64,000 bases of DNA from Neoechinorhynchus agilis (taxonomy: Eukaryota; Acanthocephala), in NCBI GenBank assembly GCA_051530055.1, contig CM121342.1:16120001-16184000 (forward strand), given 5' to 3'. Position 1 is the first letter of the stretch, and each line of letters opens with the position of its first letter. Made by a program: the position numbers and the translations under genes. Below, piece by piece: positions 12,808 to 24,851 of the stretch. Below the pieces are notes generated by a model, which was not told the origin of the DNA, searched no databases, and was given only the letters and a program-made list of their open reading frames with translations.

Positions 12808-14321
12808 TTAGTTTCTTGCACGAAAGCTATGTCTGATGAAGAGATCGCTGTGGTCAAACGACGAATTGCTAAGAGTCCCCCTGAGTTCCATTGCACCAGT
12901 CTTAGGCTCATTGCAGATCAGGTCCCTTTTTTGTATGAGCTTATGTATCCCCCTGGCACAAACCTCGGTTTGCTTATCTATAACCTCCCGAACATAATCC
13001 TCCATCTCGTCCATTTCGGCCTCTTCAATATTAATACTGATTGGAGACATTACTATCCTTCCCTTGCTCCGGGCTGGGTCGAGACAGAGTGATACAGGTT
13101 TGATATTGTCCAATCGAACGTTGATAGCCTCCATCAGGTAGCTGAAGCGTGCGGCCAATCTGCTCTCCAGATCTTTAATCGCATTACTGATGCGAAGATC
13201 TACCAGATTCAAAATCTTTTCTGAGAATTCGTTGAGTTTGTCATTCAGCGATTGAGAGCTGCTCGGACGCCATGACGAGTTGAGATTTTTGTTGCCAGTA
13301 GAAGTCGACTTGAAAACTTTAGGTTTGGGTGGCTTCGGCGGTACAACGATACGGAAGTTATCCGAAGCTTCCTTGATCCTAGCCCATGTGAGATAATCCC
13401 GGAAGGCTGAGCACGATCTCGAAAAAGCACAGTGTCCGTCTTGATGACAGTTGGCGCAATGTTTAGCTGATTTTGGGCAATTCGACGAGTGGTGACCTTG
13501 TGCGCACAACGCACATATCGTTCTTTTTGACGGGCAGTTTTGAGCCCAGTGCCCCATACTTGGCAAATGCTGCATCTGGGAAAATTATAGTCGTCCTGCA
13601 TCGAGATTTGGTTGGATGTAAAATATATCCGCATACTGTTGAAATAGCATTCGCTTTTGATTAGAGAGTTCTGCACGTCCACGGGTGCTTTGACTACTGC
13701 TCTCGGTATTGGTTTGCTGCTTTTTTTGCCCTTTTAAGAAAAATAGTATCGCACATCCGAACCGCTTCTCGAATTTGTTTCGGTCTTCCTGGTCGATGTC
13801 CGGGGACAATCCCGACACTATAAACGTAGATAAGTAACTTGTAGTCGAAATTTCAAGGTTGTCGTGTTCACACTTTGAAGGACTTTCCCATATTCCATCA
13901 GGATTTCACCTGAGGCGAATTGAACTTTAAGGGCTCCTCCAAAGTACGAGATAGAGCGGATCCTGTACTTTTCGTTCTTATTGGATTTTAAACATGATAT
14001 GAGGAAGCGTTTTTGGAGCGTATCCCGAGGAGGAATTGGATTAGCCTTTAACGAAATAGAATAAGGCCATTTCCTCGTTGACAGGTTTATGTATTTTAAT
14101 TCCTTATTTTCCTTACCGGCCTCGTCTGTCGATTCTTGTTGTATGTTTCGTAAGGCAGCAATCACTTGCTTCTTGTTTGCTGAAGTCAGATTGATCTTCA
14201 GGGAAATTGGTTTTTTTGAGACTTTTAGGGCCTTCCTTCCTCGATAATCGGGAGGATCGCGCGGTAACGAGTCCATAAGCGAGAAATGACCGCTATCTTC
14301 GTTAGAACGAAAACGCGACAT
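12808..14321 (-). pseudogene. LINE-B ORF1 with zinc knuckles (broken)
   Basis: An N-terminal part (14321-13818, about 167 codons) begins MSRFRSNEDSGHF. A middle part (13818-13585) is in a shifted frame. A C-terminal part (13575-12808) carries clustered CCHC knuckles: CPSKRTICALCAQGHH, CPKSAKHCANCHQDGHC. Gag-like knuckle proteins of this kind are the usual ORF1 of jockey/CR1-type LINEs. The three parts are out of frame with one another. Confidence 0.72.
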
Positions 14322-14345
14322 TTTCCAACGAAAACGTTGTTAGTG

Positions 14346-15789
14346 TTAAAACCGCACTTCATCGTGCAACAACAAGGAGAATTTTTTCAGCGTAACAGCG
14401 TCGGAGGATATCTGTGCGAGATGTGTATGGCAAAAATACTTTAGAAACCCAGCCCACGCTTGTGGCAACGAATTAATGTGCCTGAAAAACGCTTGGATAA
14501 ACAGTGGCTTGTGTTCGCGGGGACAACCTCTAGAAATAAAAACAAGGCTGGTGACAGCCCAAGTTTTCCGCCCGAGGATGCTTAGCTTGTAGGGCACACA
14601 AGAATTAATCGATAAGGACTGAGAATTGTTTCATAAAAGTGCAGGAAAGAATATTTTAAGATATATGCTTATATGGCCGTGGTATAGTGTTTAGATACTC
14701 TACGGATTGTTCGATTAAGAGTTTCATCCTGTCTGCTCTGAGACATTTTATCACAAAAGTGATGTTATCCGCATAAAGGATCATAGATGCATTAAGAGTA
14801 AAGTTTTGTACAATATATTGAGACGACAAAAAGAATAGAGTAGGAGAGAACGGATATCCTTGCGGTACTCCATTAACAGGGTAAAATAAAGTCTTGCAGA
14901 CATCGTCGTCGTCAGAATAAAAGGATTTCGAGAAAAGCGTACTGTGAATCCTGGCGACTAGGTTATGAGGAACACTGAAAAATTCCAACATTTCGATGAT
15001 AAAGCTCAGAGGGAGATTTTTTCAAAGGCCTGAGACAGGTATACTGCTAGAATTGCACGTAGATGATATGCGGCGTCGTCGAAATTCGGGTAAATATCAG
15101 CCAACGCTGAATGAACAGATTTCCCCTTCCAGAAACCATGACAGTTTTTGGATATGTACTGGTGCTCCGTGACAAAAAGATTAAGTTTATGCGCTAGAGT
15201 CCGTTAGTAGATGATGGTCAAGAGAGCGGGCGAAGTTCGTTGGGTACCTTGATTGACTTCCTCTCATTTTTAACCCAAAAGATGCGTCGCAAGATGTTGA
15301 TATATCTCCAGACATATGGGGAGCACTTCAAGTTTGCTATGTGGCGGGCGCAATTCCGAGGGAGCAATGAAAAGCATTTGGTTCCTGACGTGCTGTTGGA
15401 AGAGGACACTAAGATTTAGGGACCAAACTTTGGCACTATCATTCTGAGTCAAATCAGAGAGGTTACGAATTAATCTGCGAAATATGATTGGCGGAATATT
15501 TCCTTTGGCGCAAGCGAAGGCATGAAAATCAAAGATAGAAGTTAGTATCTGGTCCAAAGTGAAAGTTTTTAACCAGGAGGTTACCTTTGATTTCCAGTTG
15601 ATGAATTTCTTCCTCGAAATCGTATTCCACCACTTCGAAGAAAAAGGTTTTAAAGATTTTAAAAGGGCGCCGTCGAATACCATTTGTTGTCTGCATCGAG
15701 TTGCCACTATTGACTGGAGAGTACTTCAACAAGAAAAACGTCTCCGCAATGTTTAGCTTGATATAGTTGACGCCCATATCGTGCAACAT
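14346..15789 (-). mobile_element. LINE family B, copy 2 (RT and 3' part), broken
   Basis: Minus-strand pieces run in order: a pre-RT region with KWWNTISRKKF (about 15.64 kb), an RT palm with GVPQGYPFSP and LYADNIT (14991-14656), and the 3' tail GRKTWAV ... REHKPLFIQAFF (14597-14346). The tail matches copy 1. It ends just upstream of the ORF1 start of copy 1, so the two lie head to tail. Endonuclease and ORF1 are not visible, which is the usual 5' truncation. Confidence 0.75.
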
Positions 15790-15963
15790 GTTCGTCTAGG
15801 AGTGAATTGTGGGCATACAATTGATTTTGATGGCGCGAATATGACTAACGTACGGCCATATTTACGAAATCGTTTGGTAATGGAAGCCACCGAAATAAGC
15901 TGCTCAGGTCAGCCGATGGAAGGTAATAAAGCCAGTTTAAAATTGCCATTGAAAAGGCGGTAA
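15781..15963 (+). mobile_element. Penelope-like element, endonuclease remnant
   Basis: A plus-strand frame reads GHTIDFDGANMTNVRPYLRN, then RLVMEATEI and MEGNKASLKLP. This is the second half of a PLE GIY-YIG endonuclease and resembles RRLILEAIHI...MEGNKSNF at 6.2-6.3 kb. Only this portion is preserved, between two LINE-B pieces on the other strand. Confidence 0.72.
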
Positions 15964-16045
15964 TACTCTTGCTCGAAGGTTCTAGTGAACAACGAGTCCA
16001 TGAACAGGGGTTTGGCGAACATGTTGCCCGAACGTGTAATATCAG
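15960..16045 (-). mobile_element. LINE family B 3' fragment, copy 3
   Basis: The minus-strand frame contains KPLFMDSLFTRTFEQ, parallel to KPLFIQAFFRHINSLP in the tail of copy 2. Short and isolated. Confidence 0.45.
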
Positions 16046-16366
16046 AAGTAAATTAGTGAATCTAAATCCGGGGTGGCAAAACTACCAAAAGAAAGTCTCT
16101 TTCCCCCAAAGATGATAATCTAAGACAAAGATTATATATTCACTGAATTGTTTCATTTTAAATGACTTTTTTTTCTGTATTTTAGTGATACTTGTCGCAT
16201 CTAACTAGTGCAACCGCCCCTACCACATCTTTAACTTTACTTTATTCTGCATTACTAAGTTGCACTCAAAAAGATACTGTGCGAGCCATCGATGTTCCCG
16301 CATCCCGCGTGCTCGTTTCCTTCATTTCGAGTCCTTGCTGAACCTCTTCATTCGCTTCACCATGTA

Positions 16367-19300
16367 TTATCGGTTTAATAGCCTTCCAAAATCGCTAAAA
16401 TGCAAGTCTTGTACGATTAAGCTCTTTGGACAATAGCAGGCGCTCACATCTTCAACCGTGGCTCCTTTGGTCTTCCACAGTTTATAAACAACGTACAGCG
16501 GAATAACTAACATGGGAATGATTATCATCAAACCCGATATAATCCTGGTGTGCAGAGGAAGTTCACTTAGCTTAAGTCCCCGAACAATAATTGCATCATT
16601 AACAAGGGCCTGGATTTGCGTAACCAACATCGCCTAAAACGAAATTTCGGGTTTCACTTAATCAGTCAATTATTTTTAAATGGCGTAGGAAAGTAAGTGA
16701 TGCTCAAATACGTCTATGGAAAAATACCTATAGGTGAATGGAAGGAACTAATGGACTGCTAAAGGTACAAGAACAATTGAATTGCTCAATCCGGCTCAGG
16801 CGAAATGTAGTGCAAGTAATGACGGGAAAAACGCAATCGCGAATTACAAAGATCTCAAATTGCTTTTATTTTTTCATTCTTGCGATGTACACAAGTCAGG
16901 TTTAGGTGCTTAAACAGTTTAAAACTTTATATGTTGTCTTATTGTTTAAAAAACGAGATTAAAAATGGTTGTTGAAAATGATCTTACCTAAACCTATGAC
17001 AGCGCCTACTATTAAAAATTCAACGTTAATTAAAAAAAATTACTGACCGTCAGAGCAACTGGTGAGATTACAGTCCATGTAAATCGTAGCAGAAATCCTG
17101 GTCGATTGTTCATCATGCTGTACATATCGTCTGCCATTTTGCTTGACCCTTAAATTCTTCACTAGAGTGCAACTAAGCAAAGCAGCGATTACCATATGCC
17201 CAAGCGACAGCTAAGCATTCGACCAATAAAATCAATAAAATTGACGGACTGACGGAAAGTTCGTTCATAAGATCTATCACATAAGGTCCTCCCTTTGCAG
17301 TAAATTGAATGGCTACTTCTTTAAGAACAGTTAAATAAACTTACGTTCGTACATGTTGGTAGTGCACCTATGAAGCAAATCAATAGAACGATCGCAACTA
17401 ATAGTTCCCTGTATTTTCGAAATACAACTGGATACTCATCACAAAGCCCGGTGATGATTGATTCCAAACCAGCGAACTATTAAGGGAAAATAATACATTT
17501 TCGGCTGTCCATAGCATATATTACAGTACTGTCCAATCCGAGGGTAACTAGCATGAAAAAGAACATTAGTGCCCAAAAAGTAGATCCTTTCATAAGTGCC
17601 ACGACATGCGGGTATACGATGAACACGATTTCAGAACCTGGATCCGGAATTTGAGTTAAGAGTATTCTTGGGTGCACCAAAACCTTTATCTTGAATAACA
17701 TCCATAACGGAAGTTCCTGATATTTTCGCCATATGACCGAGGGTGGAAAAAACAACAAATCCTGATAGAATACTCGTGAGGCAATTGATAATACTTGTCA
17801 ACAGAGCGTCTCTAAATGAATTTCATACGGTTTTAGCACCTAAAGAACCACTATACCTGAAGCAATTGTTATCCATTCTGTTGTAGCTAGATAATGCCAG
17901 TAACGTCCCGAATCCAGGGCCCAATGAGAAACATATCTGAGTTGCAGCATCGTTCCATATCTAAAGAGGCGAATTTTTACCGCCATCTTCTACAAAACTC
18001 TGGAAACTAATGAACTAGTGATCCATATCATTATGTTCAATACTTTACGGATGCGTCCTGCGGGTCGCAATCTATTAATACTTTTTTCGATTTCAGCATT
18101 AATTAATCCAGTGACTTGAATTTAGTCTCGCCGAAGACTCATCGTAGAATTCACTCACCCTGAAGTTTTTCAGGAGCTTCAAGTCCGGTTTCAAATAAAA
18201 TTTAATTCCAAGCATAGCTCCATCGAGTGTAACACCGCGGACAAGGAGGATGAAGAGTGCAATGTATGGTGCTATTGCGGTCACCCATACGAACTATGAG
18301 AGAATTTTTCTGGATATACACATAATTTTAAATATCCTACGTACCTTTCCGCTGCTTTTAACACCTTTCCAAAGAGCAAAATATGTCAAGACGAAGACAA
18401 ATAATAAGCAAAGGCACAATTCCCATTTCAAGTGACCGAGGTTGCTAAAGTTATTTTGCGGTCCAATAGCCTGGACTTGTTTTCTAAATTACAACCATGT
18501 TTTACACTCTATGTCCCTCATAAATTACACGATTATTGAACGAAGCATTCACAAATTAAAATCCTATTTCAGCATACAAAACACGGTGGCAACACTGTCT
18601 TTATAGTATAAAATGATGGATTAGTCTATTGGAAATTCGTTCATTTATATTTCTTTATATAATGTCCTGTAAGATTATGTCTTTTTAATGCGAATTTCTA
18701 ACAATAAATTTAAGCAAATTACAAGATAAATTTTAATTGCTTTAGCATAGGACGCTAATTATTTTCCAGCAGATTAAAAAGTATGTAGCGAGTAAACTCG
18801 ATTATGGGGCGAACAAGTTATCCAATGGGAAAATCGATCACAATCCTTAACTCCTTCTTTTGACTCTGAAACAATGGTTGTACTAACTGAAAAAATTCTG
18901 TTGTGGAAAGGATGTACTTTGAACAATTGGGCATCTGAATTTGTTTCGTCCAATTAACTAGTGGAATCAATTCGCTTTGGCTGATCGCCGAATCGCTAAT
19001 ATTGTTTCTAGTTGAATACATTGCCACATCTGCATCCAAGCAACATTGACTATTCCACTCGTGTCCGCACCTTTTCCAGGGTACTTCCGATCGAAAAGAA
19101 GAGAAAAAATAATAAACCGCCCAAGATATAATTGTGTTGTAGTACATTGCCATCATAAAGTTGATCAGTACAGTTGCCGGTCCAATTCCTAAGGCGAAGT
19201 ATCATTTGCACATACTTCAGCGAGATGATTTTCAAAAAGCAATGTTACTAATCTATAGAATTAGTATATTGTGTATTTAAGCAGATTATAACGACAGAAA

Positions 19301-20035
19301 ATCAAATCTTTCTATCAAATGGATTTATTCGCATAGTATTTACGTCAATAGCGAATAATTGTAAGCAGTTGGATTTAAATGAACCGCAAACCTAAGAATC
19401 ACCATTAATAAGGTCTATTTGTGTTGTAAAATGATTCGAATGAAACATTTCTGGTGTTTGGAGGCTTAATTTCGAACGGCTACTTTCGCTTCACATTGCG
19501 AAAACACCCGTTAAATTTAAATTATATGATTTCTTAAATCTAAGTAGTTTAACCTCCCCCTGTTTGTAAAAGATACCATAGTAAGCCACATAAAAGCATG
19601 ATGCGTGTCACGATGCCACTTACCTTTAACTATTGGACAAATGTATCTCCAAACGGTAAATACTCCAGTTCTATGGAACTGTCCTAGAGCGAGTTCCAAG
19701 TAGAATAGTGGAAATCCGACGAGGATTAACATGATGAAATAAGGAATGAAAAATGCTCCGCCACCGGATTGGTAGACGACACTCGGGAATCGCCAAACAT
19801 TCCCTAGGTCCACCGAAAATCCGATGATCGCAAGCAGGAACTCGGCTTTTCGGTCCCATTGTTCCCTGGTGCTTCTTCTTCGATATTGGAGTAGGAGATT
19901 AACGGGCGATTGACTGCCCCGTTTATTAGGTTTCTGCTTTGGCGTCGGGCATCGAAGATGGTGTGCATCCGTTTGATCTAATGAGAAACTTAAATCTTCT
20001 GATATTGAGTCTTCTATGACTACAAGTCGCTCCAT
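16367..20035 (-). CDS. Na+/Cl- dependent monoamine transporter, serotonin-transporter-like (SLC6)
   Basis: Plasma-membrane symporter for monoamine reuptake; closest to SERT by eye. The first exon (20035-19624) gives the cytoplasmic N-terminus, TM1 [12 protein letters not shown] with the monoamine-binding Asp at residue 76, TM2 and [11 protein letters not shown]. Later exons follow the SLC6 order. 19188 to about 18.85 kb holds TM3 [12 protein letters not shown], an extracellular loop with [14 protein letters not shown] and two possible N-glycosylation sites. About 18.48-18.34 kb holds [10 protein letters not shown]. From 18.31 kb: [15 protein letters not shown]. About 17.96-17.87 kb: [16 protein letters not shown]. 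Then [16 protein letters not shown], a TLGLDST segment, [31 protein letters not shown] and the last TM with a short tail ending at 16367. All signature TM1, TM6 and TM8 motifs are present and the gene looks intact. The N-terminal ATG at 20035 opens the frame directly. Confidence 0.9.
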
Positions 20036-22938
20036 GACTTGGCTGATGCCGGTACGCTTGAAGTTGTAACATTATAAAGAATCCAGCTATCCCACAATGT
20101 GCAAACTGGGCTTAATCATTCGCAGGATGAGGATGTAGATGTTTGCACTAAAGAATGTAGTGCAAGTTGTCCCGGGTTTTCGTCGTTGACTAAAAGAGCC
20201 GTATTGCGCTTTTCTAATCTTTAACGCAATTTCAATACAAGGTTCATATCCAGGGTAAGAATAAGCATTCTTGTAGTATAATACTATGGAGATTGAATGA
20301 TTTGAAATTGTTTCTCGCAATTTTTGATTCGGTTGTAATGTGAACAACAATCCATCGTTGTTTTCTTGTTTTCTGCGAATTGGACTTCTTTTATCTGTGT
20401 TCAAGAAAAGTATTAAATTTTGTGTTTATGTCTGGCTAGCCGGTTACAGTTATTTTGTGTGGGTGGTAGCGTGCCCAAGGAAAATGATCAGCCGAGAAAA
20501 AGGCTTCCACTTTAAAAAAGTATTAACATTCGATTATTAAAGGATTGCGCAAGTTATTGCATTGAGTTCGAGAACTAGTCATGGGTTTCAGAAATCCAAC
20601 TCTGCTTTCCCGTGGCAGTAACTGGGAAACACTAAAGTTGGGAACTACCTAGCAGAAATATGCTGGTTGAGACTACGAGGGATCTTCGAAACTACGGTTG
20701 CCGGGTACGTCTATTTGAAAACCCGGAACTTTAGTGGGCTAAAGGGCTCTGGTTTAAGTACTCAATTAGCGATGGAAGGCTATACCACGCGGAGGGTACA
20801 GCACGGCGGACACCGGCAGATTGGGACCCCGGTGACCGCTGCAACCGTCAATCCTTATCATCGTTTCATCCTCTAGTTTTGCCATGGACCTTGTGGATTT
20901 ACGGCCAAGCAATTGGATCCGGGATGACGCCAAAAGATCTCAGAAAAACGCGCTTGAATGCTTAGAGTCCTCATCCCCTATTTTTTTATGAATGGAAAGC
21001 AATATAATAAACCAAGATATGGCCAGGGCGTCCCAGGGATGCGACGCAACACATCATCCCCGGGCGGGTTTAGAAATATGCAAGGGGTATAACGAAGATG
21101 TCTAAATAAGATAGTTGGAAACTATAAACTGAAGAAAGAAGGAAAGGTAGACTGAAGACTATCTATCAAACATGAGGAACAATTCAGTGCCCCAATTTCT
21201 GAGAATGTTCCGAGTCCAAATTGGATTAATTTAGCATTCAATTCTCGAATTCGAGGCGGCCAACGACGACTTAGTCATGAATTAAAAAATTGGAGTTCAA
21301 TACGGTTTCCTGTTTTAAAATTCAAGCAAGAAAATGGTTTAGGGAATAAATATTTCGCGCGAATTCGTTTATGAAACAATGAATTTTAGGCCCAATCATT
21401 CCGCCGCTTTTATGAACCAAGAATGTTCGGAATTGCTGAGAGCTAAGACCCATTCGTGAATAAACTTGTAATACTTACATTTTTGGCATTTTGACACCCC
21501 GAGGACACTTCCTATTCTTGGCACAGAATATTTGAATGTTGCAGATGGAAATTAATCTTAGTCATTCAAGAATTATGTTCTTAAGGGCAACAAAAAACGT
21601 ACTGAAAAGTATACTTTGCGCAATTGAGAAAGTTGGTTCATAAACTCAAGCCGCATAATTTTAGGATTCATGCTTACCCAAACTGGAATCGGAATTTAAG
21701 ATTTATTATAAGATTTACATTTGTTTGCGGTGTTCAATTATCATGTGCTTAATGATTTTTCATTGAAAAGGAAAAGAGATTTGCATGCTTTCTAGAAATT
21801 AACATCCACTTTTCAGCCGTCGGAAACACTAGCAAATAAATCTCAATGAGGCACCATAAAATGTGTGTTGCTCTATTTCAAGATCGTTGAAGGTCGTCAT
21901 ATGTGTTCAGGTTTTAGTATATTTATTGCACAGCAGCTTATACTCTAAATATAACTTTTTCATTAACTAATAAAGGTTGCAATTTATTAGCAGATTACTG
22001 GAAATTACTGCATAGATCGGAAATAACAAAACACCATTTCCAACGGAGCTTTGAGCGTTCTAAATTTTAAATTAATTAGAATTATTAAGAATTTAATGTT
22101 AATAAAATTTTATTGTTTTGCAATAATCAATTGGAGACGTAGATTCTATATTGCTATCAGACGCTCAGATCTCGGGAATCAATTCTACTCTGTTGTCCCA
22201 AAGCACAATTACGAATCGTGAATTTATCGTCCAATAGTAGTCGATCTTTTCATTAGGAGCGCAGATTGAAATCATATTAAATATTTAAAGCACGATGCTG
22301 ATTAACTGTTATAAAAGCTACATTGGTTATAAGAAAATATATAGAAAGTCCATGATGTGTCATCTTTGAACCGCTCATTCATATCACTAAATTCAAACGC
22401 AATTTTCTAGGTATAGGACAATAATTTCGTCATTAGTTGGATACATATATTGGTATTTTCTTATTTGAGTGATTCACAATATGATAGCACGTTGTTTGCT
22501 GTTCTCATTTTCTACATCGAATAAGAAACGTTCTCTCATCATTAGTGCTTTTCATTTTTAAACCCAAATATTACTTTTAATCATCAAGAGAAAATCCCTC
22601 GTGATGGTAAAAATAAAACATATTTCAATTCGATAAAATGTGTTTTAACCGAGTTATGATCACTAGAATTCTAATTATTTTTAATGTGGTGTTCCTCCCA
22701 ATGCATTCTACTTTGATTATCAACGAATAGACTTATCGTGCTTCATCTAGACGTCGAACATACTGATTTTGTGATCGATAGTCGATCGGCGCTTTGATGC
22801 TTTACGACTCTATGGATTGCAATCTGAATTCACGAGAAAGTGCATTTTTATGTTAAAATCATTAAAATGCTGGGACTTAGTGTGCGTACAATGCACACTA
22901 AAATGTCAATATGTGTAGTACCGAAGTACATGATTAGA
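20036..22938. other. intergenic; GC-richer block at about 20.57-21.08 kb
   Basis: No recognised gene. About 20570-21080 is clearly GC-richer than its surroundings and has little in common with the flanks, suggesting an old repeat or transferred piece. Its open frame (20667-20876) matches nothing I know. The rest is AT-rich. Confidence 0.4.
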
Positions 22939-23098
22939 GGTATTATTTAAGTTTTCACCCGGTAAATAATTTTTTATTAAATACGTTTCGAACTTCGTTG
23001 GATTCATCATCAGTTAACTAACAAACTCATGATGAACACGACAAAGTTCGATACATTTTTTAATAAAAGGTTATTTACCGGGTGAAGACCTAAATAAC
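22939..23098. repeat. inverted repeat with two head-to-head hammerhead-like units
   Basis: The left arm (about 22942-22990) and right arm (about 23047-23097) are inverted copies sharing TTCACCCGGTAAATAA, a TTTTTTATTAAATAC tract and GTTCGAAACG/GTTCGATAC. On the minus strand the left unit reads CTGATGA (23013-23007), stem II GAA/TTC, then GAAA (22989-22986). The plus-strand right unit is a decayed version (CTCATGA, GATA). The arrangement resembles two PLE terminal repeats joined tail to tail. It lies about 0.3 kb downstream of the POU gene. Confidence 0.6.
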
Positions 23099-23395
23099 AT
23101 TTTTAATGTACATTAAGAAATAAATTTCCTAAGGAAAAGATTTTGAAAACAAATAGAAAAATTTAATACCTATATTTTTAAGGAATATCTTTCAATTTTT
23201 TACAGACTTATATTTCCGGTTTTGCTGTGCACACGATTAGAGTGGACATAACATTGACATTTTACATTAGTCGCCACTTTTCATAAAAAAATTCAAATTG
23301 ACTTCGTCTTATGCCAAGTAAGTGCTTCCTACAAATCTCTAAGTTCGCTTCACAACGTTCTTTGTTCTATGAGGTCTATTTACGATGTACTAAAT

Positions 23396-24851
23396 TTAAA
23401 CTTCTCGAATATTCATCCTTTTTTGTTTTTGTCGTTGATTGCAAAACCATATTCTCACAGTGTCTTTAGGAAGACCAAGATTCTTTGCAATCATTGTAAT
23501 GTCCTCAGTATTAGGCTTATTATTACCATGAAAAATCATTTCCAGTGATTTCTTTTCTTCAGTTCCAATCGGTGTTCGTTTTCGTTTTTTCGAATTCTCA
23601 CCGTATCCCCGATTTCCTCCAAACCCATATTCATCGTTTTCAGCTTCCAATTTGCTTGCGCCTTCTTTTTCTGCCCAGATCAAAAAATGATGCAAAACTG
23701 GTCTAAGATATTCCATATTTTGTATACTTAATGTCTGAGACTCGAATCGACAAATTGTACTTTGACTTAGTCTCGAGAATCCCGGAATTCCTAGGCGATT
23801 TAACTGTTTTCCAGCCAATTCTTGTGTAATTCCTAAACGTGTACGTCTTGCCTTAAAATCAGTTGCGAATTTTCTCAGATCTTCTTTTCGGTCAGCATCG
23901 CTCATTAATTTCGGTTCAAAATCTGAGATGAAGTTGGAGAATGTGCACTGTTGATTAGCCGCAGTGAATCCATGAGCCGGTATATGAACGTAGTCATGTG
24001 CATCACTTATTTGAGGATTATGAAAGCTGTAGAGGTTCAGATCAGTAAATGCGCTGGATCCTTGACTGTTCAAACAACTTCTGGTCGTTTGCGGCTGATT
24101 GGAAGGAAATTGCTGGGTTTGACCTGCTACGCCTGATTGCACAATTGGTAGATGCATTCCAACGTGGGGATGATATAAATGCTCATAGCTAAACGCCGGT
24201 ACTGTCACAACCCTGTACGGATCCACAAAATTTTGCTGGTGATTTTGATATAGATGTTGGTAGGGGTAGCTATTAACGATGGAAGTGTCAAATCCATAAA
24301 TATTATGATCCCCATGCGCAAGTGGATGTTGCTGCTGGTGGCGATATTGGTCGAATGTGGTGTTTTGTTGTGCCGGCTGTAGTCCCACGAAAGCCTAAAA
24401 GTACGAGTGCAAAGTGAGATTTGAAGCATAATTCAATTACGACATAACATAGTAAATATTTTATGAGCCGCAGTGCTACCGTCCGCTTTCGCTTTATGGA
24501 TGCAGACGGCTGTTTTGGCAGGTTAAGTGCGCCAATGGATCTAATTCGCAAGGGGATTACGAAAGCCGCAACCCGGATAACGACCCATCGTCGGTTGAAA
24601 AAAATGTGCAGTTTGGGAATGAACGTGAAAATTATCGGCATATGCACAGTACAATTCCCTTTAGATTAATGAGCTTAATGATTAGAACCGTTGGCTAATG
24701 TGCAACTATAAAAAATTTAAGAGCTAAAAATATGTATAAATATTAGAATATTCAAAAGATCGAATATTTAAATCTAAGAATCATTATGTACCTGCTCTAC
24801 TGTTTGATTAAAATATTCATCGTTCTGCATACAATCCGTTGGACGCTTCAT
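23396..24851 (-). CDS. POU-domain homeobox factor, class IV (UNC-86/Brn-3) type
   Basis: Nuclear DNA-binding regulator; class IV members specify sensory and other neurons. Two exons: 24851-24792 (MKRPTDCMQN..., 20 codons, donor GTACAT) and 24394-23396. They join in phase 0 to give 352 residues. The N-terminal half is rich in His, Gln, Tyr and Asn and carries no known domain. The POU-specific domain covers about residues 190-268 (LGITQELAGK, LSQSTICRFESQTLS). The homeodomain covers about 289-348 (KKRKRTPI ... VRIWFCNQRQKQKRM). The WFCNQRQKQKRM recognition helix and SQSTICRFESxTLS with few gaps point to class IV. The POU-specific helix RLGIPGFSR and the homeodomain middle are quite diverged from fly and vertebrate Brn-3, and I do not see the N-terminal POU-IV box. 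Both DNA-binding domains lie in one exon. Confidence 0.9.

Larger units (their letters stand above)
10930..14321 (-). mobile_element. LINE family B, copy 1: ORF1 + endonuclease + RT, broken
   Basis: A jockey/CR1-like non-LTR element read on the minus strand in the expected order. ORF1 comes first (14321 to about 12808), then an APE-type endonuclease (12703-11993), then reverse transcriptase (about 11805-11072), then a 3' tail with a GRPPEQREDFISTF segment near 10.95-11.0 kb. That tail matches the 3' parts at 14.35-14.6 kb and 15.96-16.04 kb, which defines the family. Frames change several times, so it cannot code for a working protein as it stands. A small piece of another LINE type is inserted at about 11.27-11.36 kb. 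Confidence 0.8.

Noticed and set aside
12808-14321. Gag of an LTR retroelement
   Set aside because: The CCHC knuckles are followed by an APE-type endonuclease and a LINE-type reverse transcriptase, with no protease, integrase or LTRs.
24303-24669. Frames on both strands in the first POU intron
   Set aside because: They lie between a good donor (24792) and acceptor (24394) that join the protein in phase, and show no domain.
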